This document shows, one piece after another, positions 24,326 to 32,926 of a stretch of DNA of 64,000 bases (position 1 is its first letter; each line of letters opens with the position of its first letter). A program made the position numbers and the translations under genes. The stretch is from Micromonospora sonchi (GTDB taxonomy: Bacteria; Actinomycetota; Actinomycetes; Mycobacteriales; Micromonosporaceae). The DNA is taken from assembly GCF_014646235.1 (NCBI RefSeq), contig NZ_BMNB01000017.1, forward strand, positions 62,001 through 126,000. Reading direction: 5' to 3'. The notes beneath the pieces were generated by a model. It did not search any database, was not told where the DNA came from, and saw nothing but the letters and a program-made list of their open reading frames with translations.

Positions 24326-25237
24326 ACCGGGGTGGGCTTGGGGGTGGCCATCCTGCTGGGAGGGATGGCGTACACCGGATGGGCGTTGATTCCTGCGGAC
24401 CGGCCGGCGTGGGTGGGGCGGCCGGGCCAGGTGACGACGCCGAACGCCCCCGAGACCGAGAGGGCCGCCGAGACCGAGAGGGCCGCCGGCAGACCCTCCA
24501 CGTCCGACGCCGCGCCGCCCGCCCCGCCCGCAGCGCCCGCGCCGGACGACCTGCCGGAGATCGACTACGACCCGGCACCCGCCGGCTTCCCCGAGGACCC
24601 GGACACCCTGGACACCACGGCGCTGGCCCAAGGGCTGCGCCCCGAGCGCCGGCTCGCCGCCTACGACGCGCCCGGTGGTCGGCCGCTGGCCTTCCTGATG
24701 CCGACCGTCAGCGGGGTGGAACTGACCGTTCCCGTCGCGCGACGCGAGGCCGGCTGGACGGCGGTGCTGCTTCCCTCGGCCAACCGCAAACTGGCCTGGC
24801 TGCCACCGGGCGGCTTCCGCACGGTCGCGCTGGCCGACCAGATCGTGGTGGAACGGGTGCCATACCGGCTGACCTGGTACCGCGACGGGATCGCGAAACG
24901 TAGTTGGCGGCTCAGCCTGGGCCAGCCCGGCCAGGAAACTCCGCTCGGCCGGACCTTCATCCTCGGCCGCACCCCGCCACCCGAACCGGTCTACGGCGGG
25001 GTGGACATCTTCGCTCTCGGCGCAATCCCCGACGACCCGGACGCCGTACCCACCGGTCTGCGCGGCGCGCACATCGGCATTCACACCTGGTACCACGACG
25101 GCGAGTTGGGCCGGTCGACCACCAACGGCTGCATCCGGCTGACCAGCAGCGGCCAGCGGCTCCTGCTGGAGCAACTGCGCCCGGGCACCCCCGTCGTGGT
25201 CGTCGACGAGCTGCCCACCCCACCCCCGACCGCCTGA
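24293..25237 (+). CDS. Membrane-anchored L,D-transpeptidase (YkuD domain)
   Basis: The 314-residue protein has an N-terminal membrane anchor (GVGLGVAILLGGMAYTGWAL), an Ala/Pro/Glu linker with ETERAA repeats, and a C-terminal YkuD catalytic domain (about 175-310). The signature is HIGIHTW (His) and STTNGCIRLTSSG (catalytic Cys near residue 278). Such enzymes make 3-3 cross-links in peptidoglycan outside the membrane. The usual SHGC/SxGC motif reads TNGC. The start is uncertain (GTG 24293 or 24308, or TTG 24290) because the leader is G-rich. It is monocistronic. Confidence 0.85.
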   Translation: MGFGGVVGRRWTGVGLGVAILLGGMAYTGWALIPADRPAWVGRPGQVTTPNAPETERAAETERAAGRPSTSDAAPPAPPAAPAPDDLPEIDYDPAPAGFPEDPDTLDTTALAQGLRPERRLAAYDAPGGRPLAFLMPTVSGVELTVPVARREAGWTAVLLPSANRKLAWLPPGGFRTVALADQIVVERVPYRLTWYRDGIAKRSWRLSLGQPGQETPLGRTFILGRTPPPEPVYGGVDIFALGAIPDDPDAVPTGLRGAHIGIHTWYHDGELGRSTTNGCIRLTSSGQRLLLEQLRPGTPVVVVDELPTPPPTA

Positions 25238-25382
25238 CCCGCCCGTGGCTCCGGCCTCCCGGCGGCAGGCCCGCTGAGGCACCCGCATCGTGGCCGAGGG
25301 TGGCATGCTCAGCGAAGCCAACCACGCGGGTCCCGGATACCTGACCGGGCTCGGGCGGCGAGCGCGGTAGGCGGGGAGACGG

Positions 25383-26132
25383 ATGGCCACAGCGGAGACT
25401 GTGCCGAGGACCGGAGGCGCGGGCCGATACCGCGAGGTCGCGTGGCGACCGGCGCTCCTGGTGGGCGGCGGGCTGGGGCTGTTCGCCTTCGTCGGAGACG
25501 AGCTGCCGGGCGTCGCCGGCATGGTCGTCCTGACCCTGACCAGCAGCGGCTTCGCCTGGGGCGGGGCGGCGTTGCTGGCCGGCTACGCGGCGGCCCGCCG
25601 CACGGTGTACCGCACCGCAGCGCCGATCAGCGCCACCGTGGTCCTGCTCGTCGCCACGACCGTCTACTACGGGCTGATCCTCGCGCACGGACGACGCTGG
25701 CACCTCGGCGAACTCGAAGACGGCGGTTCCTCCGCGCTGGCCGGCCTGGCCTCGGTCGGACGGGCCGCCGCGTTCTGGTTCGCCGCGTCGGTCGCCGCCG
25801 GCATCGCCCTGGGCCACCTGGGCGCGGTCGTACGGCGTGGCACGCGGGTCCAGGCGTCGACCGCAGCCGGTGTCGCGCTCGGGCTCCTGGCCGGGCAGGG
25901 CCTGGAGTTCCTGTTGGGTGTCCGGGTCTGGGGCGCCCTCGACGCGTTCTTCCTGGGCCACATCCTCTCCGCTGCGGTCAGCGTGCTCCTCGCGGCAGCC
26001 GGGCTGACGGTTCTCTTCGCGCACCGCCGCACGGCGAAGTCGTGGCCGGTCTTCGTCGCGGCGTCCCTGGCGGCCTGCGTGGTGGGCGTGCTGCTCTGGC
26101 AGCAGGTGGGATCGATCACCACCGTCATCTGA
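25383..26132 (+). CDS. Polytopic membrane protein, unknown function
   Basis: The 249-residue protein has about seven hydrophobic segments (for example ALLVGGGLGLFAFVGDELPG, ATVVLLVATTVYYGLILA, AAVSVLLAAAGLTVLFA, SWPVFVAASLAACVVGVLLW) joined by short Arg-rich loops. The arrangement resembles DUF6518-type proteins, but I am not sure of this. GGGGAGA precedes the ATG. It converges on the zinc-ribbon gene with 16 bases between the stops. No catalytic motif is visible. Confidence 0.7.
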   Translation: MATAETVPRTGGAGRYREVAWRPALLVGGGLGLFAFVGDELPGVAGMVVLTLTSSGFAWGGAALLAGYAAARRTVYRTAAPISATVVLLVATTVYYGLILAHGRRWHLGELEDGGSSALAGLASVGRAAAFWFAASVAAGIALGHLGAVVRRGTRVQASTAAGVALGLLAGQGLEFLLGVRVWGALDAFFLGHILSAAVSVLLAAAGLTVLFAHRRTAKSWPVFVAASLAACVVGVLLWQQVGSITTVI

Positions 26133-26148
26133 GGAGCATCGGGCCGGG

Positions 26149-28176
26149 TCACAGCCGCAGGGCCGAGACGGCATCCTCGAGCGTGGCGGCCTGGGCGAGC
26201 GGCCGGACGCCACTTTCCTCGGTCAGCCAGAGCCGGCAACCCGTACGGTCGAACGACGCCACCACCGGTTGCCCCGCATAGTGCCGGCCGACGCGGCGCA
26301 GCAGCTCGGTCGGGTCCGGCACCGGCGGCGCGGGCGCGGTCTGCGGGCTGGGCACCGGCTGGTCCGGTTCCCGGGGCACGGCAGCGACCAGGTGACTGTC
26401 GAGGTGCTCGACGCAGCGGGCCACGGCCGCTTCGACGCTGGCGCCGAACGGCAACTCCGCCCCGACCTGCGCGCCCCGGGCGGCGAGCCGGACGTCCCAC
26501 CGCTCCCCCTGGATCTTCAGCGGGTCGCCCGCGTCGAGCCGGTGGTCGCAGTAGGTGAGTACGGCGGCCAGGTCGAGGGCGTGCGCGAGCCGCAGCAGGT
26601 CGGTCAGCGACGGCGCGTCCGGCGCGGCGGCCAGCACGAAGAGCCGCGCCCCGGGCAGCCTGGCGGCGAGTTGCTCGACGTGGCGACGCGCGGGCTCGAC
26701 GTCGGGCTCATGGACCGTCACGATCCCGTCGAGCAGGTCCTGGTCGACCGGCCAGTCCGTGTCGAGTCGGGTGAGGTCGGCGGGGCGTACCCCGAAGGTG
26801 GTGGCGTAGCGGGCGAGCCGCCGGTGCGGGCCGAGCTGGTGCACCGGCTTGCCGTTGGGTTGGTGGGCGACCACCGGCGCGGGCTCGCCCACGACGGGTC
26901 GCCAGGTCTCGTGGCTCACCCGCCGCAGGTCGGTCACGGTCACCACGAGCGCCGCCGGGATCCGCCCGCTGTCCCGGCAGGTGAAGCAGCATCGCCCGGA
27001 GGGCGCCAGGCCGGCACCGGAGCAGTCCGGGCACGCCGGGTCGGGCCCGGAGCGGCCGAGCCGGCAGTAGCAGCGGCGCAACCGGCTGCCGGGCCGGCAG
27101 TCCGGGCAGGGCCGGTGCGGGATCGGCTCGCCCCACCAGGCCGGGTCGGGTGGTTCCGGGGCCCGCCGCAGCGAGTCCGCGACATGCCGGATGATCTGCC
27201 CGGTCTCCCGCTCGTGCAGGGTCTCGACGCTGCCGGTCGGATGCAGCGCGGTGTGCCACCAGCGCCCGTCCCGCCAGATCGCCTGCGCGCCGGGCGCGTC
27301 GCCGGCCAGCTCCGCGAGCACCGCCCGGCCGAGCCGGTCAAGGTCCATGATCGGGGGTACGCCGACAGCCGCCACCGGCCGCACCGTGTGGAGCGGTGCG
27401 TGCCGTCCCCGCTCGTCCAGCCCGCATATGGCGGACCGGAAACTCGTGTCGGCGATCGCCGAGGGCAGGTCCCGGGCGTGGGCGTGCACCTGCGGGTCGA
27501 GCGGCACCGGGCTGCCCGGCAACTCGTACCGAATGTCCCAGACGACCTCGTGGTAGCTGCGGCGGCGAACCTCCACCACCAGGTCGAGATGGAGCAGGTC
27601 GGCCAGCGCGCAGAGCCGGGACAGCTCAGCAGGCGGGTTGGGCGGCGGCGGTGTCTCGCTGCTGCGACCGACGAAGACCCACCACGGGTCGTAGTCGTGC
27701 CGGGCGAGCGCTTCGGCCTCCAGCGCCCACCGTTGTCTCGTGGGCAGTTCGGGCCGCCACTGCGGCGACAGCCAGTACAGCGTGTCGTCCACGGAACGCC
27801 GCCCCCACCGTGGGCGCAGCCCGCGTACCCCGACGGCGGCACAGAGCCCGGCGAGCAACTCCCCCGCCCGGCCGACCCGCTCGCGATCGGGCGGCGGGTC
27901 GAGCCGACCGGGCACCAGCCGCCGCGAGGCCGCCGCCCCGGTGTCCAGGTTGACCACCGTCACCACCAGCTGCGCCCGCCGCCGCCCACCACGCGCGCAC
28001 CGGTGACACGGCTCGGCCACGCTGCCGTCCCCGCCACAGAGCTGGCAGTCGGCGTACGCCTCGTCGCGGTACTCACCGCCGTCCACGATGAGCCGGTCGC
28101 CACCCCAGGTGCACTGGCAGCGCCGCACCCGAAAGCCCAGCCCACCGCAGTCGTCGCAGTCCACGGTGGGGCTCAT
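26149..28176 (-). CDS. Internally duplicated protein with two DnaJ-like zinc-ribbon clusters, unknown function
   Basis: The 675-residue protein has two similar halves. Each starts with CxxCxG zinc knuckles (CDDCGGLGF, CQLCGGDG, CHRCARGG in the first; CPDCRPG, CPDCSGAG, CFTCRDSG in the second) and continues with LVVTV-N/D-L, an AVGVRG/TFGVRP block, a WVFVG/LFVLA strand with L..L..LADLLHLDL/LRLAHALDL, and WDIRY/WDVRL. There is no signal peptide. The start at 28176 is fixed by a 4-base ATGA overlap with the upstream 85-aa gene. DnaJ-type zinc fingers bind unfolded protein or RNA, but no J domain is present, so no function is assigned. Confidence 0.75.
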   Translation of the reverse strand: MSPTVDCDDCGGLGFRVRRCQCTWGGDRLIVDGGEYRDEAYADCQLCGGDGSVAEPCHRCARGGRRRAQLVVTVVNLDTGAAASRRLVPGRLDPPPDRERVGRAGELLAGLCAAVGVRGLRPRWGRRSVDDTLYWLSPQWRPELPTRQRWALEAEALARHDYDPWWVFVGRSSETPPPPNPPAELSRLCALADLLHLDLVVEVRRRSYHEVVWDIRYELPGSPVPLDPQVHAHARDLPSAIADTSFRSAICGLDERGRHAPLHTVRPVAAVGVPPIMDLDRLGRAVLAELAGDAPGAQAIWRDGRWWHTALHPTGSVETLHERETGQIIRHVADSLRRAPEPPDPAWWGEPIPHRPCPDCRPGSRLRRCYCRLGRSGPDPACPDCSGAGLAPSGRCCFTCRDSGRIPAALVVTVTDLRRVSHETWRPVVGEPAPVVAHQPNGKPVHQLGPHRRLARYATTFGVRPADLTRLDTDWPVDQDLLDGIVTVHEPDVEPARRHVEQLAARLPGARLFVLAAAPDAPSLTDLLRLAHALDLAAVLTYCDHRLDAGDPLKIQGERWDVRLAARGAQVGAELPFGASVEAAVARCVEHLDSHLVAAVPREPDQPVPSPQTAPAPPVPDPTELLRRVGRHYAGQPVVASFDRTGCRLWLTEESGVRPLAQAATLEDAVSALRL

Positions 28177-28430
28177 GGCCGCCCGCCCAACCGCCGAGCG
28201 CAGTCGCCGTCGTGGTCGGCCCGCAGCAGGCACCGTCCGCCACCGGGCAGCAGAAGATCACAAAAAACCCGATGCCGTACGCACTGGTCGTCCTCGGCCG
28301 ACACGGTGGTCTCCCCCGGGTCAGCCTGCGGCAGCACCCGCGCCCACCGGGCCACCACCCGCGCCAACCGCTGCGCCACGAGCAGGTCGGCCGCCTCCAC
28401 CGGCAGATGCACCACGTACCGCCCGCTCAC
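28173..28430 (-). CDS. Small Cys/His-containing protein, unknown function
   Basis: The 85-residue protein starts VSGRYVVHLPVEAADLLVAQ, has an Arg-rich helix, and ends with a Cys/His cluster (QCVRHRVFCDLLLPGG, then CLLRADHDGDCARRL) that could bind a metal. The GTG start overlaps the DivIVA-like gene by 4 bases (GTGA) and its TGA overlaps the start of the zinc-ribbon gene (ATGA). It is therefore the middle member of a tightly coupled three-gene operon. I do not recognise a family. Confidence 0.65.
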   Translation of the reverse strand: MSGRYVVHLPVEAADLLVAQRLARVVARWARVLPQADPGETTVSAEDDQCVRHRVFCDLLLPGGGRCLLRADHDGDCARRLGGRP

Positions 28431-28828
28431 CGCCACACCCCCTGGTTCACCGGCCGCTGATCCACGGGCCGGTGGTACGTCGGGCGTTGGTTTGCGCCGC
28501 CCGGCCGCCCCTGGCCCCACTCGGACTGCCACCGCCGCAACGCGTCCCGAACCCGCGCTGCCTCCCGGTGCGACTCGGCCACCTGCCGGTACGCGGCCTC
28601 CAGGTCGTCGGCCACCCGACCAAGGAACTCGGCCACCTCCGCCGGGTCGTAGCCACGCCGCCCCAACCGGAACCGTCGATCCCGCACCTGCCACGGCCGA
28701 TAGCTCGCCGCCCGGTAACAGGTACCGATTCCGTCGCTCTCGCCACGCTGCTCGCCTCGCTGCCCGTCGGGCCGCCTGGTGTGCCTGGCGTCGTACCGCC
28801 CGGCTCGTCGCCGAAAAGAAATGCGCAT
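28427..28828 (-). CDS. DivIVA-domain-like small protein
   Basis: The 133-residue product has a basic N-terminus (about 45 residues), then DRRFRLGRRGYDPAEVAEFL and a coiled coil (RVADDLEAAYRQVAESHREA). This is the typical DivIVA/GpsB opening motif followed by a helix. A polar Gln/Arg/Pro tail ends the protein. DivIVA-type proteins recognise curved membranes and recruit partners at poles or septa. It is the first gene of the operon that ends in the zinc-ribbon protein. The start at 28828 is the first ATG; a later start near YRAASYRPWQVRD would also keep the domain. Confidence 0.65.
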   Translation of the reverse strand: MRISFRRRAGRYDARHTRRPDGQRGEQRGESDGIGTCYRAASYRPWQVRDRRFRLGRRGYDPAEVAEFLGRVADDLEAAYRQVAESHREAARVRDALRRWQSEWGQGRPGGANQRPTYHRPVDQRPVNQGVWR

Positions 28829-29158
28829 GACAGACCTCGCTCTCGTCAGCGTGGGCGATGTAGACGGCGAGCCCATCGGCCCGCCGCGCACCGACGGACC
28901 CGCCACGCACCTGCCACCGCAGCCCTTCATCGCAGTACGGCACCAGGGCAGACACGGCCCCTGACCAGCACTTCCACAGTGGCCGTGGAGAGAGTGAAGC
29001 ACCGGGAGAACTCAATTGCAATGTCGCAATAGACGTCACCAGTTAGCGATCTTGCTATCGGAACTCACTGAATGTGACACGTCTATTGATTATGAGACAC
29101 TCGACAGCTTCAATTGGACGGAAGGAAGCCGAGCAATCTGCCGACGGAGGACGGATAG
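28829..29158. other. Divergent intergenic region between the zinc-ribbon operon and the XRE gene
   Basis: I find no supported gene. The right half (about 29000-29160) is clearly AT-richer than its surroundings and holds short dyads such as ATTGC-AATGTC-GCAAT (29015-29030) and an imperfect one around AGTTAGCGAT/ATCGGAACT. These could be operators of the XRE regulator or promoters in both directions. Confidence 0.5.
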
Positions 29159-30064
29159 TTGTCACAGTCAGTAGCGGGATCGACAATGCTGCGGCGTCAG
29201 ATCGGACGCAAGTTCGAGTCGCTGCGCAAGGCAGCGGGGCTCACGATGGAACAGGCTGCGGAGCACCTGGATCGAGCACGGGCCACGCTGCATCGGATCG
29301 AGAACGGTGCCGAACACGTCCGCTTCCGTCAGGCTGACGTACAGCAGATGCTCGACCTGTACGGCGCCTCCGATGATGACCGGGAAGTACTGCTCGCCCT
29401 GACGGCGGCGACGCGAGAGAACAAAAACTGGTGGCATGACTACATCGGCGCCGGACTTCCGCGCTGGTTCCAGCTCTACATCGGGCTCGAAGCGGCGGCT
29501 TCCAGCATCCGCCAGTACGAGGCCGAACTGGTACCAGGCCTGCTTCAGACTCGCGCCTACGCCGAGCAGGTCTTCAAGATGCCGGGCGGCGCGATTGATG
29601 CTGCCGACGAGCAAGAGCAGCAGCGCGGTGTCCAACTCCGCGTTGAGCGGCAGACCCTCCTCACGCGCTTCTCTCCTCCGCAACTCAGCGTAATAATCAA
29701 CGAAGCCGTGTTGCGCCGCCCAGTGGGCAACGCGGCGATCATGGCCGAACAGCTCCACCAGATCGCGAAGGCTGCGGAGCTACCGAACGTGACCGTCCAA
29801 GTTCTAACTTTTTCTGCCGGGCTGCACGCGGGTGCCATGGCGGGAGCCTTCTCACTCTTGGAGTTCCCCCAGGACACTCACGGCCGAGAGGTCGAACCGC
29901 CCGTGGCATACCTCGACGCCGCGACCGGAGCGATCTACCTCGACAAGCCTCACGAAACGGCCGCCTACAACACGATCTGGGCTGACATGGCGAGCCGTAC
30001 CCTGAACGAGTCAAGATCCAAAAGTCTGATCGAGCAAGTCGCTAAGGAGTATTCCCGTGCCTGA
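29159..30064 (+). CDS. XRE-family HTH regulator with DUF5753 domain
   Basis: The 301-residue protein has an N-terminal HTH_XRE (about 12-65: LRRQIGRKFESLRKAAGLTM, AAEHLDRARATLHRIENG) and a C-terminal DUF5753 ligand-type domain (FQLYIGLEAAASSIRQYEAE, then LVPGLLQTRAYAEQV). It is the standard partner of DUF397 proteins in Streptomyces and Micromonospora. The TTG at 29159 is chosen because GGAGGA (29146-29151) is 7 bases upstream; an ATG at 29186 is the alternative. It overlaps the DUF397 gene by 8 bases. Confidence 0.85.
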   Translation: MSQSVAGSTMLRRQIGRKFESLRKAAGLTMEQAAEHLDRARATLHRIENGAEHVRFRQADVQQMLDLYGASDDDREVLLALTAATRENKNWWHDYIGAGLPRWFQLYIGLEAAASSIRQYEAELVPGLLQTRAYAEQVFKMPGGAIDAADEQEQQRGVQLRVERQTLLTRFSPPQLSVIINEAVLRRPVGNAAIMAEQLHQIAKAAELPNVTVQVLTFSAGLHAGAMAGAFSLLEFPQDTHGREVEPPVAYLDAATGAIYLDKPHETAAYNTIWADMASRTLNESRSKSLIEQVAKEYSRA

Positions 30065-30257
30065 TCTGACCGGTGCCGTCTGGCGCAAATCCAGCCGCAG
30101 CAACAACGGCGGCAACTGCGTCGAGGTGGCGGACAACCTGCCCGGCGTTGTCGGGCTGCGAGACAGCAAGGATCCGAGCGGGCCGGTACTCGCGTTCAGC
30201 CCGGCGGCCTGGACCGCCTTCGTGACGGGCGTGCAGCGGGACACGTTCGGTAACTGA
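30057..30257 (+). CDS. DUF397 protein
   Basis: The 66-residue protein has the family landmarks WRKSSRSNNGGNCVEVADN, VGLRDSKDPSGPVLAF and AWTAFVTGV. DUF397 proteins pair with XRE/DUF5753 regulators, and some pairs act like toxin-antitoxin or differentiation switches. It starts with GTG and overlaps the XRE gene by 8 bases, so translation is coupled. Confidence 0.92.
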   Translation: MPDLTGAVWRKSSRSNNGGNCVEVADNLPGVVGLRDSKDPSGPVLAFSPAAWTAFVTGVQRDTFGN

Positions 30258-30445
30258 CGTCGACGAAGCGAGGGGTGTGGTCCAGCCGCCGGACCGCGCC
30301 CCTCACCATTGCTCAGGCCCGTCCAGAGTTGACCCTTGCGGGGCTGCGAACGCAGCCGCATGTCAGATAGTGTTCGTCCCGCCACGGATCCGTGAACCTC
30401 GCGCGAACGCTCTTCGACGCCGACAGCAGCTCGGGAAGGGACGGC

Positions 30446-30709
30446 ATGGCCAGTATCGAGCAGGTGAAGGCCGCGCTCGCCCAGGCAGCTGAGCAGAGCA
30501 ATGCCACCACGAACCAAATCCGGGCCGCTATCGACGGCACCGACCAGGTGCTCGCCCGGCTGCGTTCGGTCGCCGCCGGCACCGGGCACCCAGCCATCGG
30601 CGAGGCGATCGCCCGCGCGGAACAGAGCAAGCAGCGCTTGATCGAAGCAGCAACGACGCTTCAGGGCAGCGCCCAGGCCGCCCGGCAGTACATCAGCGTT
30701 CTGGGCTGA
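30446..30709 (+). CDS. Small helical protein 1 of a four-gene cluster
   Basis: The 87-residue, almost entirely helical protein (MASIEQVKAALAQAAEQSNA, later AIGEAIARAEQSKQRLIEAA) has no Cys or Trp. Length and helix-turn-helix shape recall Esx/WXG100 proteins, but the WXG motif is missing; DUF6244-type proteins of Micromonosporaceae are a closer guess. GGGAAGGGA precedes the ATG at 30446. The next gene starts 2 bases after its stop. Confidence 0.7.
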   Translation: MASIEQVKAALAQAAEQSNATTNQIRAAIDGTDQVLARLRSVAAGTGHPAIGEAIARAEQSKQRLIEAATTLQGSAQAARQYISVLG

Positions 30710-30711
30710 CC

Positions 30712-30972
30712 GTGAGCATCGGTGACGTCAAGGCGGTGATCGGAGAGGGCAACCATTCCCTTGATCAGGCCACCACAACGGTCGAGGGCATCGGAACCGC
30801 TCTCAAGGACGTGATCCGCCTCGTGTTGGCCACCCTCGATGGCAGCGAACACGAGAAGGCGGAAGAAGCCCGCGGAGCGCTGGTGGCCGCACAGCGCGAG
30901 GTCGATCTGACACTGCGGACCATCAAGAGAGCAAAGGACAACGCCTCCACGTTCGTAGCCGGGCTCGGATGA
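30712..30972 (+). CDS. Small helical protein 2 of the cluster
   Basis: The 86-residue protein (MSIGDVKAVIGEGNHSLDQA, then TTTVEGIGTALKDVIRLVLA) is predicted to be two long amphipathic helices, with no signal or TM segment. It starts with GTG 2 bases after the previous stop and overlaps the next gene by 4 bases (ATGA). Its size and helix pattern match protein 1, suggesting a diverged paralogue or heterodimer partner. Confidence 0.7.
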   Translation: MSIGDVKAVIGEGNHSLDQATTTVEGIGTALKDVIRLVLATLDGSEHEKAEEARGALVAAQREVDLTLRTIKRAKDNASTFVAGLG

Positions 30973-31646
30973 GCGGCCTCATCGCTCAGGTCGTCGCCCA
31001 GCTCAACTCCGCCATCAAGGATCTCGACACCCTCGCCATCCAGGCCATCCGCGCACAGGCAGACATCGAGCAGGCGACCGGCTACTTCGCCGCAGGTGGT
31101 AAGGGCAGCAGCCATCCGAAGATTCAGGCGGCTCTCACCGACAGCAGAACATCAGCGGCGAAGGCTGGCAGACTGGGACGATTGAACAGCGACGCCGCCG
31201 ATCACCTCGCCGACTATGTCAACGCGATTGCGCCCGGCTCGGCCACTGGCCGTACTGCAGCCGGAGTGGCGTCTCCCTCAGGCGAAGATCTGCTTAGGGA
31301 CAGCGAGGAGCGAGAACTCGCACGCAAGAACGTCGGGACGTTCCTCAAGCGTGCGGTCCGCAATGCGGACGAGCTACAAGATCAGGCAGCCAGCGCGACC
31401 CAGGCGGTACAGCAGACAGCCAAGGTCGTACGGAATCCAAGCGGCCCGGCTGGCTCACATTCGACCGGCACGGCCACCCCGAGTACACCGGACCCGACGC
31501 CACGTTCAAAGATAGACGCACCGGATGCCGCGGGGAACCTCGTGGTCATCGGCCTACTGGCAGGCGTGGCGATACACCGAATCACAGCAATCGTCAAGAA
31601 GAACATTCCGAGGATAAGGAAGCGTGGTCATGACGAAACTGGGTGA
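30969..31646 (+). CDS. Helical protein 3 with C-terminal membrane anchor
   Basis: The 225-residue protein has an N-terminal helical domain like its two smaller neighbours (LIAQVVAQLNSAIKDLDTLA, then IRAQADIEQATGYFAAG), a Ser/Ala/Pro/Thr-rich linker, and one hydrophobic segment near residue 190 (GNLVVIGLLAGVAIHRI) followed by a basic tail (IVKKNIPRIRKRG). It is therefore probably a tail-anchored membrane protein. It overlaps protein 2 by 4 bases and protein 4 by 17. DUF6244-like is a guess. Confidence 0.65.
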   Translation: MSGLIAQVVAQLNSAIKDLDTLAIQAIRAQADIEQATGYFAAGGKGSSHPKIQAALTDSRTSAAKAGRLGRLNSDAADHLADYVNAIAPGSATGRTAAGVASPSGEDLLRDSEERELARKNVGTFLKRAVRNADELQDQAASATQAVQQTAKVVRNPSGPAGSHSTGTATPSTPDPTPRSKIDAPDAAGNLVVIGLLAGVAIHRITAIVKKNIPRIRKRGHDETG

Positions 31647-32052
31647 GTTGATCCAGGCAATGGCCCGCGGCGACTGGGAGACGACCGACGCCCTCATCGC
31701 TGACCTTGACCGCGCCAAATGGGCTGGCGGCCTCCAGGTGATCGGTGCCGCCTTCGCTATCGCCGTCAACCGGCGCTTCGGAGCGGACACCACACCTGCC
31801 GACATCGCTCAGTTCGTGGCCACAGCTCGGGCAAGCTACGAGGAGGGCGACAGCCTTCCCGCGCTTGAGACGGAAGGACTGATCCGTGCCGCCCTCGGCG
31901 AGCCAGATCTTGCCGACAACATAACTCCGGACGTGGCGCTGGGCGCGGAGCTATTCGTCCTTACACGACTCTTGCAGGAGGCCAGTCTGACGCCGGAGCA
32001 ACTTGACGCCTTCGTCGCCGAAGCGGAACAGACCGCTGCGGAGTACATGTAA
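31630..32052 (+). CDS. Protein 4 of the cluster, unknown function
   Basis: The 140-residue acidic helical protein (MTKLGELIQAMARGDWETTD; LGAELFVLTRLLQEASLTPE) has no signal or TM segment. The ATG at 31630 is preferred over the GTG at 31624 because AAGGA (31616-31620) is 9 bases from it. It overlaps gene 3 by 17 bases, so it belongs to the same operon. I cannot name a family. Confidence 0.65.
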   Translation: MTKLGELIQAMARGDWETTDALIADLDRAKWAGGLQVIGAAFAIAVNRRFGADTTPADIAQFVATARASYEEGDSLPALETEGLIRAALGEPDLADNITPDVALGAELFVLTRLLQEASLTPEQLDAFVAEAEQTAAEYM

Positions 32053-32176
32053 GTCTCGAGCCTCGCAAGCTCATGCCGGCAATAGCACGTGCTGAAGAGC
32101 GGGCAGCACGGCGATTGAGGTCCGGTCGCCGCGTGGCGGCTTTGACGATGGGCGGGACGGCACCACGATAGCCCGC

Positions 32177-32893
32177 GTGGAATCGAAGGAGTTGAAGGAG
32201 CGAGCGCAGGCGCTGCGGTCCGCCGGGAAAACGCCGAAGCAGATTGCCCGGGAGCTGAACGTCACCCGGGCGGTGGTGACCCGGTTGGTTCGTGGAGTCG
32301 ACGTAGTGCGGCCGGTGCGCGTTCACCCGTCGGAGCTGCCGCTACTGGGGTGCTGGATCACCCAGCAGTGGAGCAACGGGCTGAGCATCGTCGACCAACC
32401 CGCCGACTGGGTGGACGCCAAGAAGCTGCCCAAGATGGCGATGGGTGCCGGGCTGGTCAGCGTCATGATCGCTCGCGCCGAGAACAACGGCGTGACCACC
32501 TGCGGGTTCCTGGTCGACACCTACTGCCTCGGGGTCAAGAACGCGCTGCCGCCGATAACCAGCGAACCGGAGGTCATGACGGACACCGTGGCGGAGTTCT
32601 TCGCCGCCTACGAAGCCGAGCCGCTCCAGGCTCCCCTCGACCTCGCCCGGCACCTGATCTTCGGAGCGGTGGACTACGCTCGCGGCCTCGGCTTCGACCC
32701 TCATCGTGACTTCTACAGCGCCGCGCCGTACCTCGGCGCCTGGGAGCCGCCGAGCCGGATCGCCTTCGGCCTGAACGGCAAGCCCCACTTTCAGCAAGGT
32801 CCGCACGACAACCCCGAGCGGATCATGCGTACCCTCGACCGGACGGTCGGCCGTGACAACTACCACTTCACGATCGTCCCGACCATGTTCTGA
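32177..32893 (+). CDS. HTH protein with conserved C-terminal domain of unknown function
   Basis: The 238-residue protein starts with a short HTH of the Hin/IS630 type (LKERAQALRSAGKTPKQIAR, ELNVTRAVVTRLVRG). The larger domain contains KMAMGAGLVSVMIARAENNG, CGFLVDTYCLGVKNALPP and AVDYARGLGFDPHRDFYSAA. The latter looks like a well-conserved enzyme or binding domain, but I do not know its activity. It starts with GTG and stands alone between the helical cluster and the helicase-associated gene. Confidence 0.7.
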   Translation: MESKELKERAQALRSAGKTPKQIARELNVTRAVVTRLVRGVDVVRPVRVHPSELPLLGCWITQQWSNGLSIVDQPADWVDAKKLPKMAMGAGLVSVMIARAENNGVTTCGFLVDTYCLGVKNALPPITSEPEVMTDTVAEFFAAYEAEPLQAPLDLARHLIFGAVDYARGLGFDPHRDFYSAAPYLGAWEPPSRIAFGLNGKPHFQQGPHDNPERIMRTLDRTVGRDNYHFTIVPTMF

Positions 32894-32926
32894 GGACAAT
32901 CATCGACCGATGTGGGAGGCGCACGC

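Noticed and set aside
26269..28830. 853-codon plus-strand frame opposite the zinc-ribbon operon
   Set aside because: The minus strand has CxxC clusters and two 4-base gene overlaps; the plus frame has only low-complexity Arg/Pro/Gly.
29074..29337. 87-codon frame overlapping the XRE start
   Set aside because: It overlaps the HTH in another frame, becomes Arg/Ser/Gly-rich with no motif, and has no ribosome site.
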